This document shows positions 1 to 5,772 of a stretch of 6,590 nucleotides of DNA, one piece after another (within the stretch, counting starts at the first letter, position 1; every line of letters begins with the position of its first letter). A model generated the notes under the pieces. The model saw only the letters and a list, made by a program, of their open reading frames with translations. It searched no databases and was not told the origin of the DNA. This stretch comes from Flavobacterium psychrophilum (lineage in GTDB: Bacteria; Bacteroidota; Bacteroidia; Flavobacteriales; Flavobacteriaceae). The position numbers and the translations under genes are program-made. The stretch covers positions 1 through 6,590 of the forward strand of contig DYPB01000105.1 of the NCBI GenBank assembly GCA_020720185.1, read 5' to 3'.

Positions 1-590
1 ATTAATTCCACCTCTGCATTTGGATTAAATAAATAGGTTCGTCCTGAACTGATTTCTAAACATTCATATCGTTTGGTTCTTAAAGCTATTTTCTTAAAAA
101 TCTTGCCATTATGGATTCTAAATAAACTATTATATGGTATTTCAAAGATGTAATTTTTATCGGTTTGTTCATCAAATTGTTTTAATGCCAACGAAAGTGT
201 AGCATCGGTATCGCTACTGGCACTCGGGTTTTTGAAATGTCGAGCCAATAATGGAAGTAGATTGTTTGGAAAAATCTCGGGTCTAATAAATGGAATCATC
301 AATCGCTGGAACGAATATTTCCACTCTGCTCCGTGTGGTTTTATATTCATTCCAAATTTCTGAAAGGCAACTAAATGCGATATTTCGTGAATTAATGTAA
401 TCAGAAATTTGTATTTATTAAGACTTGCATTAACCGTTATTTCGTGTTTCCCTGTCATTCCACGACGATAATCACCATGTCTGGTAACTCTTTCGTTTAC
501 AATTTTTAAGTGTACATGATTTGCAACAATTAAATCAAAAACAGGTTTAACAGCATATTCTGGGATATATTTTGATAGCGTTTCTTTCAA
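1..590 (-). CDS. SprT-like zinc metalloprotease-fold protein, partial at the left edge
   Basis: The reverse strand reads without a stop from a TTG at 590 down to the window edge, giving 196 residues. The product is an SprT-like domain protein, a family with a gluzincin-type zinc protease fold related to Spartan; its bacterial substrates are poorly known. The zinc motif HEISH is at residues 68-72, with E69 the expected general base, and KPHGAEW (H86) supplies the likely third ligand. A conserved-looking block ARHFKNP..SSDTD follows. The C-terminal zinc ribbon of enterobacterial SprT seems to be lost: only one Cys (C177, in RYECLEI) is in that region. No ATG lies in frame between the upstream stop and the first domain residues. 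TTG gives the N-terminus MKETLSKYIPEYAV, which fits flavobacterial relatives as I recall them. At about 200 residues the family is nearly complete here. It lies 53 bases behind the dehydrogenase gene on the same strand, so the two may be cotranscribed. No good promoter was seen in that gap. Confidence 0.88.
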   Translation of the reverse strand, partial: MKETLSKYIPEYAVKPVFDLIVANHVHLKIVNERVTRHGDYRRGMTGKHEITVNASLNKYKFLITLIHEISHLVAFQKFGMNIKPHGAEWKYSFQRLMIPFIRPEIFPNNLLPLLARHFKNPSASSDTDATLSLALKQFDEQTDKNYIFEIPYNSLFRIHNGKIFKKIALRTKRYECLEISSGRTYLFNPNAEVEL

Positions 591-643
591 AAAAAATTGA
601 TTTATTAATGATGATTTATTGTTCTACAATTATAAAATGTTTT

Positions 644-1321
644 TTACGGTGTACTCATCGAAACTTGTAGCACTTTTCCGTTATAAAATTTATTATCGTT
701 TAGACTAAAATTCATAATATAATGAGCCATTTCTGGTGCTGATATTGGAGCAATATAACCTGGAAAAGCTTCCGATAGCATCTCTGTTTGAACAGCCCCA
801 AGTGCCAAAACATTAAAAGCAATACCTCTTTCTTTGTATTCCTCTGCCAATAATTCCGATAGTGTTATTAAAGCTCCTTTGCTAGAGCTATAGGCTGATA
901 ATCCTGCAAATTTGGCACTTCCTTGTATGCCTCCCATCGAGCTGATTGAAACTACATGACTTCCTTGTTTTAAAAAAGGTAAACAAACACGAGTTAAATT
1001 TGATACACCAAAAACATTGGTTTTATAAACTCTTTCAAAATCTTTTTGAGAAGTTTCTTCAAAAGGTTTATTGACTAAAATTCCAGCATTATGTATAATT
1101 ATATCAACATTTTTCCAAGTTGATGTTATGAAATTTTCGACCGAAATTAATTCATCTTCATTCGATAAATCAAGGCACAGACACGAAATATTTGAGTTTC
1201 CAATTATTTTTCCAGACAGCGTTCGTGATAATGCCAATACCTGATGCCCTTCGGCAGCAAATTGCAAAGCTAACTCCTGCCCTATTCCTCTTGAAGTTCC
1301 TGTTATTATAATGTTTTTCAT
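644..1321 (-). CDS. short-chain dehydrogenase/reductase (SDR family)
   Basis: A 225-residue classical SDR, a cytosolic NAD(P)-dependent oxidoreductase with a Rossmann fold. The order of motifs is complete: the nucleotide-binding TGTSRGIG at residues 7-14, an acidic DL at 51-52 after the third strand, HNAG (usually NNAG) at 77-80, N102 in TNVFG, the catalytic serine in SISS (S127 or S128), and YSSSK with Y144 and K148. S128 and Y144 are a few residues further apart than usual because of a short insertion GSAKF. The basic residue just after the glycine motif (R11) and SR at 32-33 would suit NADP, but this is inference. Substrate cannot be told from sequence. The C-terminus is short, as in compact SDRs of 220-230 residues. 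It starts with ATG at 1321, is divergent from tig, and has a strong promoter match at 1417-1449. The sprT-like gene follows it on the same strand. Confidence 0.93.
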   Translation of the reverse strand: MKNIIITGTSRGIGQELALQFAAEGHQVLALSRTLSGKIIGNSNISCLCLDLSNEDELISVENFITSTWKNVDIIIHNAGILVNKPFEETSQKDFERVYKTNVFGVSNLTRVCLPFLKQGSHVVSISSMGGIQGSAKFAGLSAYSSSKGALITLSELLAEEYKERGIAFNVLALGAVQTEMLSEAFPGYIAPISAPEMAHYIMNFSLNDNKFYNGKVLQVSMSTP

Positions 1322-1347
1322 CTGTTTGTACTGTTTTTTATTGGAAA

Positions 1348-1401
1348 TTAAACGCCTTTAATCATATTTCTTGTATGTAGAGAGATTACCTTCGTGGGCA
1401 T
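1348..1401 (-). CDS. possible 17-codon leader ORF before the SDR gene
   Basis: On the minus strand an ATG at 1401 opens a 17-codon frame, MPTKVISLHTRNMIKGV, ending in TAA at 1350-1348, 27 bases before the SDR start codon. It would lie near the 5' end of the SDR transcript if the promoter at 1417-1449 is used. A second ATG at 1406, in another frame, gives only MKCPRR and overlaps it. The composition (basic and hydrophobic mixed, no run of one amino acid) does not look like a classic attenuation peptide. An ORF of this size can arise by chance. It is listed because the leader is otherwise unexplained and the position is suggestive. Function unknown. Confidence 0.25.
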   Translation of the reverse strand: MPTKVISLHTRNMIKGV

Positions 1402-1416
1402 TTCATCTTTTTTTTG

Positions 1417-1449
1417 CAAATATATCTAAATGTATTTCTAACTTTCAAA
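1417..1449 (-). promoter_or_regulatory. Bacteroidota-type promoter for the SDR gene
   Basis: Read on the minus strand, TTTG (1449-1446) is followed after 21 bases by TATATTTG (1424-1417). This matches the Bacteroidota housekeeping sigma consensus TTTG-N17-23-TAnnTTTG at every fixed position. Transcription would start near 1410, leaving a leader of about 90 nt before the SDR ATG at 1321. The -33 box shares a base with the proposed -33 box of the tig promoter on the other strand. Confidence 0.7.
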
Positions 1450-1473
1450 TTACTAAAAAAAATACTACTTTTG
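1443..1473 (+). promoter_or_regulatory. Bacteroidota-type promoter for the tig-clpP-clpX operon
   Basis: TACTTTTG at 1466-1473 matches the -7 consensus TAnnTTTG exactly. A near-match to the -33 box, TTTC at 1443-1446, precedes it by 19 bases. The start of transcription would be near 1480, giving a leader of roughly 27 nt before the tig ATG at 1507. No further promoter match was seen before clpP or clpX, so this one probably serves all three genes. Confidence 0.65.
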
Positions 1474-1506
1474 CAAGCCTAAATTTATCATAAAAAAATC
1501 AATAAA

Positions 1507-2832
1507 ATGAATATTAGAAGAATACAAGTTAGTCCTGTAAACGAAATTATAGAAATTGAAGTAACACTAACCGATTATAAAGGTCAAGTTGCCAAAAAAA
1601 TAAACGAAAAAATGCCTTTAGCAACCGTAAAAGGTTTTAGAAAAGGTGCTGTTCCGAAAGATTTAGTAGAAAAACAATATGGAAAAGCAATAAAACAAGA
1701 AGAGGTTAAAAAAGTAGTATATATGGGATTGGAAAGCTATATTGCAACCGAAAACATTAATATGCTTGGAACTCCAATAGCTATCGAGAAAGAAATTTTT
1801 AACTGGGATTTAGAAAATTTAACTTTTCAATATGAAATAGGATTAGCACCCTCTTTTGAATTTAATCTTGACGCAAAAACAGATATTATAAATTATAAAG
1901 TTAATGCTGACTCAAAACTAATTGAAGACCAAGTTGTTCGAATTCAGAAACAATACGGAACAGAAATTGCACAAGAAATTGTAACTCAAAACACTGATAT
2001 TGAAGGTGTTTTTACAAATGAGGCACACAATATTAACAACCCAACTTATATTTCTTTTGATATTTTTAAGGACAGAGAAACTGCCTCAAAATTTATAGGT
2101 GAAAAAGTTGGAGATGTTGTTAGTCTTAATACCAAAGGGCTTTTTAACGATGATCATCAATTAATGGATTACTTAAAAATTAATCATGATAAAGTACACG
2201 AATTAGACATAACTGTTGATTTTAAGATTGATAATATTATTGAAATTCAGCCAGCAGCATTAAATCAAGAATTATTTGATAAACTTTTTGGTGAAGGAAA
2301 AATTTCATCTGCTGATGAATTTAAAGCAAAAATTAAAGAAGATGCTGAAAAACAATTTGCACAGCAAGAAAAAGAAAGATTAAAATATGCTATTCAAGAT
2401 TTTCATATAAAAAATACTGTTTTTGATTTGCCTAAAGAATTTTTAATCAAATGGTTACAAACCACAGGAGAGAAAAAAATGACAGAAGATCAAGCAAAAG
2501 TTGAGTATTTGCGTTCAGAACCAGCACTTCGTTGGCAGATGATTGAAGGACAAGCTATTGCTAAAAGTGATATTAAAATAAATTTTGAAGATTTAAAATC
2601 ATTTACCGCAAACACAATTAGACAACAAATGACACAATACGGACAATTTAATCCAACAGACGAAGAGGTTGAAGGAATTGTAGCAAAAGTATTAGCAAAT
2701 CAAGAGGAAGTAAGAAGAATGAGCGAACAAGTTGTGAGAGAAAAAATGTTGCAAATAATGATAGAAAAAGCAAATCTTGATACAAAAGAAGTTACTTATC
2801 CGGAATTTGTAGCGGCAATGTACGGAGAATAA
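1507..2832 (+). CDS. tig: trigger factor, ribosome-associated chaperone
   Basis: A 441-residue protein with the trigger factor layout. Residues 1-125 are the ribosome-binding domain with the signature GFRKGAVP at 43-50. F44-R45-K46 is the loop that docks on ribosomal protein L23 in E. coli. Residues about 160-245 correspond to the FKBP-like PPIase domain and are highly divergent, with only FIGEKVGD (196-203) recalling the family. Residues 250-441 are the helical C-terminal chaperone body (ALNQELFDKLFGEG and onward), rich in charged residues. Family members are about 430-450 residues, so this is full length. The protein shields nascent chains at the tunnel exit. One departure is alanine at position 48, where many relatives have lysine or histidine. 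The start is supported by MNIRRIQVSPVNEIIEIEV, the usual N-terminal strand, and by a promoter at 1443-1473. It is the first gene of a probable operon with clpP, 76 bases downstream. Confidence 0.95.
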   Translation: MNIRRIQVSPVNEIIEIEVTLTDYKGQVAKKINEKMPLATVKGFRKGAVPKDLVEKQYGKAIKQEEVKKVVYMGLESYIATENINMLGTPIAIEKEIFNWDLENLTFQYEIGLAPSFEFNLDAKTDIINYKVNADSKLIEDQVVRIQKQYGTEIAQEIVTQNTDIEGVFTNEAHNINNPTYISFDIFKDRETASKFIGEKVGDVVSLNTKGLFNDDHQLMDYLKINHDKVHELDITVDFKIDNIIEIQPAALNQELFDKLFGEGKISSADEFKAKIKEDAEKQFAQQEKERLKYAIQDFHIKNTVFDLPKEFLIKWLQTTGEKKMTEDQAKVEYLRSEPALRWQMIEGQAIAKSDIKINFEDLKSFTANTIRQQMTQYGQFNPTDEEVEGIVAKVLANQEEVRRMSEQVVREKMLQIMIEKANLDTKEVTYPEFVAAMYGE

Positions 2833-2838
2833 ATTTTA

Positions 2839-2901
2839 AGATTGAGGTTAAGAATGAGTTTTTAGACCATTCAATCTTAACCTCAATCTCAACCTTAAAC
2901 T
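2839..2901. repeat. hexamer-periodic inverted repeat between tig and clpP
   Basis: AGATTGAGGTTAAGA (2839-2853) is perfectly complementary to TCTTAACCTCAATCT (2875-2889), a 15-bp stem. After one A/A mismatch it continues for three pairs (2855-2857 with 2871-2873), leaving a loop of about 13 nt. The right arm is a run of five six-base units: CAATCT, TAACCT, CAATCT, CAACCT, TAAACT (2872-2901), of form YAAYCT with one base off in the last. The left arm carries the complementary units AGATTG, AGGTTA, AGAATG (2839-2856). The element fills nearly all of the 76-base gap and ends 7 bases before the clpP ATG. No T-run follows, so it is not a standard intrinsic terminator. It could act on mRNA stability or on clpP translation (inference), or be a dispersed genomic repeat. 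Confidence 0.85.
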
Positions 2902-2908
2902 ATAAAAA

Positions 2909-3583
2909 ATGAATTACTCAACTGAATTTAAAAAATTTGCAACAAAGCACCAAGGTGTAAATGCAATGTATTATGACAAAATTGTAGCGGCAATGAACCC
3001 TACAAATATGACGCCATATATTATTGAAGAACGACAATTAAATGTATCACAACTAGATGTTTTTTCTCGGTTGATGATGGATAGAATTATATTTCTTGGT
3101 ACTGGAATTGATGATCATATTGCAAATATAGTACAAGCACAACTATTGTTTTTAGAAAGTGCCGATAACTCAAAAGACATACAAATTTATCTAAATTCGC
3201 CAGGTGGTAGCGTATATGCTGGATTAGGAATTTATGATACTATGCAGTATATCAAACCCGATGTAGCTACAATTTGTACAGGAATGGCAGCCTCAATGGG
3301 AGCTGTTTTATTATGTGCAGGTGCAGCTGGAAAACGGTCGGCTTTGCCACATTCTCGAGTAATGATCCATCAACCAAGCGGCGGTGCACAAGGAGTGGCA
3401 ACCGATATGGAAATCAATTTAAGAGAAATGCTTAAACTAAAAGACGAATTATACCAAATAATATCTCAACATTCTGGACAAACATTTGACAAAGTTCATA
3501 AAGATTCTGAAAGGGATTATTGGATGATTGCTGACGAAGCAAAAGAATACGGAATGATTGATGAAGTATTAAGAAGAAAATAA
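2909..3583 (+). CDS. clpP: ATP-dependent Clp protease proteolytic subunit
   Basis: A 224-residue serine peptidase of family S14, which forms the tetradecameric degradation chamber for ClpX. The catalytic triad is complete: S129 in GMAASMGA, H154 in MIHQP, and D203 in ERDYW. These match E. coli S111, H136 and D185 (precursor numbering) with a constant offset of 18. Other hallmarks are LNSPGGSVYAGLGIYDTM (95-112) and the N-terminal axial-loop region PYIIEERQ (36-43). The offset comes from an N-terminal extension of about 18 residues (EFKKFATKHQG). Relatives in Bacteroidota also begin this way as I recall, and it may be a cleaved propeptide. ATG at 2909 is the chosen start. No promoter is seen in the tig-clpP gap, so transcription from the tig promoter is likely, with the hairpin at 2839-2901 just before the start codon. 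The clpX gene follows after 69 bases. Confidence 0.97.
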   Translation: MNYSTEFKKFATKHQGVNAMYYDKIVAAMNPTNMTPYIIEERQLNVSQLDVFSRLMMDRIIFLGTGIDDHIANIVQAQLLFLESADNSKDIQIYLNSPGGSVYAGLGIYDTMQYIKPDVATICTGMAASMGAVLLCAGAAGKRSALPHSRVMIHQPSGGAQGVATDMEINLREMLKLKDELYQIISQHSGQTFDKVHKDSERDYWMIADEAKEYGMIDEVLRRK

Positions 3584-3648
3584 ATTAGTCAAAAGTCGAA
3601 AAGAATTTCTTTACTTATGACTTTCGACTTATGACTTTCGACTAATAA
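3584..3648. repeat. heptamer-periodic inverted repeat between clpP and clpX
   Basis: ATTAGTC (3584-3590) pairs perfectly with GACTAAT (3640-3646). After one mismatch, six further pairs follow (3592-3597 with 3633-3638). The right arm is an exact 14-base tandem duplication, ACTTATGACTTTCG at 3613-3626 and 3627-3640. It reads as alternating heptamers CTTATGA and CTTTCGA from 3614 to 3641, closed by CTAATAA. The left arm carries two complementary units (TCAAAAG, TCGAAAA). Because the right arm is duplicated, the left arm can also pair with the first copy (GTCGAAA 3595-3601 with TTTCGAC 3622-3628), so two alternative hairpins exist. The element fills the gap and ends a few bases before the clpX ATG. 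There is no T-run. It has the same architecture as the hexamer element before clpP, but a different unit. Confidence 0.85.
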
Positions 3649-3652
3649 AAAA

Positions 3653-4882
3653 ATGGCAAAACAAAAAACAGAATGCTCCTTTTGTGGACGCAAAAAGGCA
3701 GAAACAAATTTACTTATTGCAGGATTTGATGCTCATATTTGTGACATTTGCATAGAACAAGCACACGGCATTGTTGCTGAAGAGATAAAAAACAATATTG
3801 GACAAAAATCTACCCAGTTAGTTTTAAGAAAACCAAAAGAAATTAGAACTTTTTTAGACGATTATGTTATTGGGCAAGATCAAACCAAAAAAGTAATGTC
3901 AGTAGCAGTTTATAATCATTACAAAAGATTAATGCAACAAGATACCAACGATGATGTAGAGATAGAAAAATCAAACATCATCATGGTAGGACAAACAGGA
4001 ACAGGTAAAACATTGGTTGCTAAAACCATAGCAAGGATTCTTGATGTGCCATTAGCCATAGTAGATGCAACAGTTTTGACAGAGGCAGGATATGTAGGTG
4101 AAGATGTAGAGAGTGTTTTGACAAAATTATTACAAGCCGCAGATTTTGATGTTGCAAAAGCAGAAAAAGGTATTATTTTTATTGATGAGATTGATAAAAT
4201 TGCCCGAAAAAGCGACAATCCATCAATCACCAGAGATGTTTCGGGTGAAGGTGTACAACAAGCTTTATTGAAACTTTTAGAAGGATCAATAGTTAATGTG
4301 CCACCAAAAGGCGGTCGAAAACATCCTGATCAAAATTTTATAGAAATTAACACAAAAGACATCTTGTTTATTGCAGGTGGAGCATTTGATGGCATCGAAC
4401 GAATTATCTCCAAGCGATTAAATCATCAAGCGATGGGATATACCTCATCAAAAAATGCTGATAATTTTGATAAAAATAATCTACTTCAATATATTATTCC
4501 GAAAGACATCAAAGATTTTGGATTAATTCCTGAAATTATTGGTAGATTACCTGTTTTAACCCACATGGATCCATTAGATAAGGAAACTTTGCGAGCTATT
4601 TTAACCCAACCAAAAAATGCACTCATCAAACAGTATCAGAAACTATTTGCTATGGACGAAGTTGATTTTAAGATTACCGAAGAAGCCCTTGATTTTATTG
4701 TAGATAAAGCATTAGAATACAAACTCGGAGCAAGAGGTTTGCGGTCATTATGCGAAGCAATTCTAACCGATGCTATGTATGAATTGCCAAGTTCTAACGA
4801 AAATCATCTTGAAATTAATTTAGATTATGCCAAAGAAAGTTTGACAAAAAACCTACTAAAAAGATTAGAAATTGCATCATGA
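3653..4882 (+). CDS. clpX: ATP-dependent Clp protease ATP-binding subunit ClpX
   Basis: A 409-residue AAA+ unfoldase, full length for the family. The N-terminal zinc domain has C8, C11, C30 and C33 (CSFC and CDIC). The ATPase core carries Walker A GQTGTGKT (113-120), the pore loop GYVGED (146-151), Walker B IIFIDEID (174-181), the RKH substrate-entry loop (222-224), AGGAFDG (241-247) and sensor-2 GARGLR (359-364). The ClpP-docking loop, IGF in E. coli, reads MGY here (261-263). It acts as a hexamer that recognises, unfolds and translocates substrates into ClpP, encoded just upstream. The start ATG at 3653 gives the expected [13 protein letters not shown]-terminus. A heptamer hairpin fills the gap before it and no promoter is seen there, so expression probably follows tig and clpP. 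A 103-codon antisense frame inside it is a shadow. Confidence 0.97.
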   Translation: MAKQKTECSFCGRKKAETNLLIAGFDAHICDICIEQAHGIVAEEIKNNIGQKSTQLVLRKPKEIRTFLDDYVIGQDQTKKVMSVAVYNHYKRLMQQDTNDDVEIEKSNIIMVGQTGTGKTLVAKTIARILDVPLAIVDATVLTEAGYVGEDVESVLTKLLQAADFDVAKAEKGIIFIDEIDKIARKSDNPSITRDVSGEGVQQALLKLLEGSIVNVPPKGGRKHPDQNFIEINTKDILFIAGGAFDGIERIISKRLNHQAMGYTSSKNADNFDKNNLLQYIIPKDIKDFGLIPEIIGRLPVLTHMDPLDKETLRAILTQPKNALIKQYQKLFAMDEVDFKITEEALDFIVDKALEYKLGARGLRSLCEAILTDAMYELPSSNENHLEINLDYAKESLTKNLLKRLEIAS

Positions 4883-4907
4883 AAGATTAAAAGCAGTTGT
4901 AATTTAG

Positions 4908-4939
4908 TTCTAATTATCGAAATTTTATTCGTAAATTTG
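4908..4939 (+). promoter_or_regulatory. promoter for the DUF3822-rsmD pair, probably giving a leaderless mRNA
   Basis: TAAATTTG at 4932-4939 matches the Bacteroidota -7 consensus TAnnTTTG exactly. The -33 box is weak: TTC at 4908-4910, 21 bases upstream, is the best candidate. The -7 box ends only five bases before the ATG at 4945, so transcription would begin at or within a few bases of the start codon, leaving essentially no 5' untranslated region. Confidence 0.5.
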
Positions 4940-4944
4940 CAATA

Positions 4945-5772
4945 ATGCAGAACATTATAGATATAACCAGCAAAAATTATAAAAAATTAATAATTCAAGT
5001 TTCTCTTGATGGATTTGTTTTTTGTGTTAAAGATTCCATCAATCGTAATGTTTTGATTTTTAAAGAGTTTTCTTTTTTTTCTTTTAAAGACACCAATAAA
5101 TTAGAAAATTCATTAAATCTTTTGGTTGAAAATTTTAAGACAAATCCAGAGTTGATTAAAAAATATGACGATGTTTTAGTAATTTATTCCAATAATTTAT
5201 CAACTTTTGTTCCAACTGCTCTATTTGATGAGGATTATTTAGGCAGTTATTTACAATATAATACAAAGGTTTTTGAAACTGATTTTTTTGCTTTTGATAC
5301 TATAGAAAACTATCAGATGAATAATGTTTATATTCCTTTTGTGAATATTAATAATTTTTTTATCGATAAATTTGGAAGTTTTGAATACAAACATTCTAGT
5401 ACAGTACTGATTTCTAAATTATTAGAATTGTCAAAAAATATTGATACTAAAAAAATGTTTATTCATTTAACCAAAACTCATTTTGATATTGCGGTAATTC
5501 AAAATCAAAAATTAATTCTTTATAATAATTTTGAATACAAAACTCCAGAAGATTTAATTTATTATATTCTTTTTACAGCCGAACAATTGCATCTTAATCC
5601 TGAAAATTTTCAGTTAGAAATGTTAGGAAATGTTGTCGAAAACGATGATTTTTACAATATTTGTTATAAATATATTAGAAACACAACGCTTATTGATGTT
5701 GCTTTTTTGGAACAATTTAATGACTTTTCTGAATCCGAAAATAGAACTAATTTTATACTTTTTAATTCATGA
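4945..5772 (+). CDS. DUF3822 family protein of unknown function
   Basis: A 275-residue soluble protein with no signal peptide or membrane segment. I recognise it as DUF3822 from its most typical block at about 82-131 (SNNLSTFVPTALFDE, YLGSYLQYN, FFAFDTIENYQMNNVYIP), from PEDLIYYILFTAEQL (201-215), and from the C-terminus NFILFNS. Length is normal for the family. Both halves open with a beta-hairpin-like stretch: LIIQVSLDGFVFCVKD (15-30) and KMFIHLTKTHFDIAVIQNQKLILYN (from 170). This suggests a duplicated actin/RNase H-like fold of the PilM or GspL sort. The nucleotide-binding glycines are not evident, so it may not bind ATP. This is inference only. In flavobacteria it typically sits before rsmD as I recall, and here its stop overlaps the rsmD start by four bases. 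It has a promoter candidate directly before the ATG. Its role is unknown; coupling to rsmD hints at ribosome biogenesis or cofactor-independent housekeeping. Confidence 0.88.
   Translation: MQNIIDITSKNYKKLIIQVSLDGFVFCVKDSINRNVLIFKEFSFFSFKDTNKLENSLNLLVENFKTNPELIKKYDDVLVIYSNNLSTFVPTALFDEDYLGSYLQYNTKVFETDFFAFDTIENYQMNNVYIPFVNINNFFIDKFGSFEYKHSSTVLISKLLELSKNIDTKKMFIHLTKTHFDIAVIQNQKLILYNNFEYKTPEDLIYYILFTAEQLHLNPENFQLEMLGNVVENDDFYNICYKYIRNTTLIDVAFLEQFNDFSESENRTNFILFNS

Noticed and set aside
588..600. Frameshift in the sprT-like gene at the eight-base homopolymer
   Set aside because: No ATG becomes available upstream in any shifted frame, and the frame downstream of TTG is intact for all 196 visible residues.
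2839..2901. Intrinsic terminator after tig
   Set aside because: The stem is strong, but it is followed by CTATAAAAAATG on the plus strand, with no T-run on either strand. The next gene starts 7 bases later.
3584..3648. CRISPR array or phage attachment site in the clpP-clpX gap
   Set aside because: The units are only 7 bases with no spacers, and there is no integrase or cas gene. The two 14-base copies are directly adjacent.
3919..4230. 103-codon open frame on the minus strand
   Set aside because: It lies wholly inside clpX over its ATPase core, its translation resembles no protein I know, and it is explained as a shadow of the clpX reading frame.
4883..4944. tRNA, small RNA or terminator after clpX
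   Set aside because: No cloverleaf, stable GC-rich hairpin or T-tract is visible. The stretch is explained by the DUF3822 promoter.
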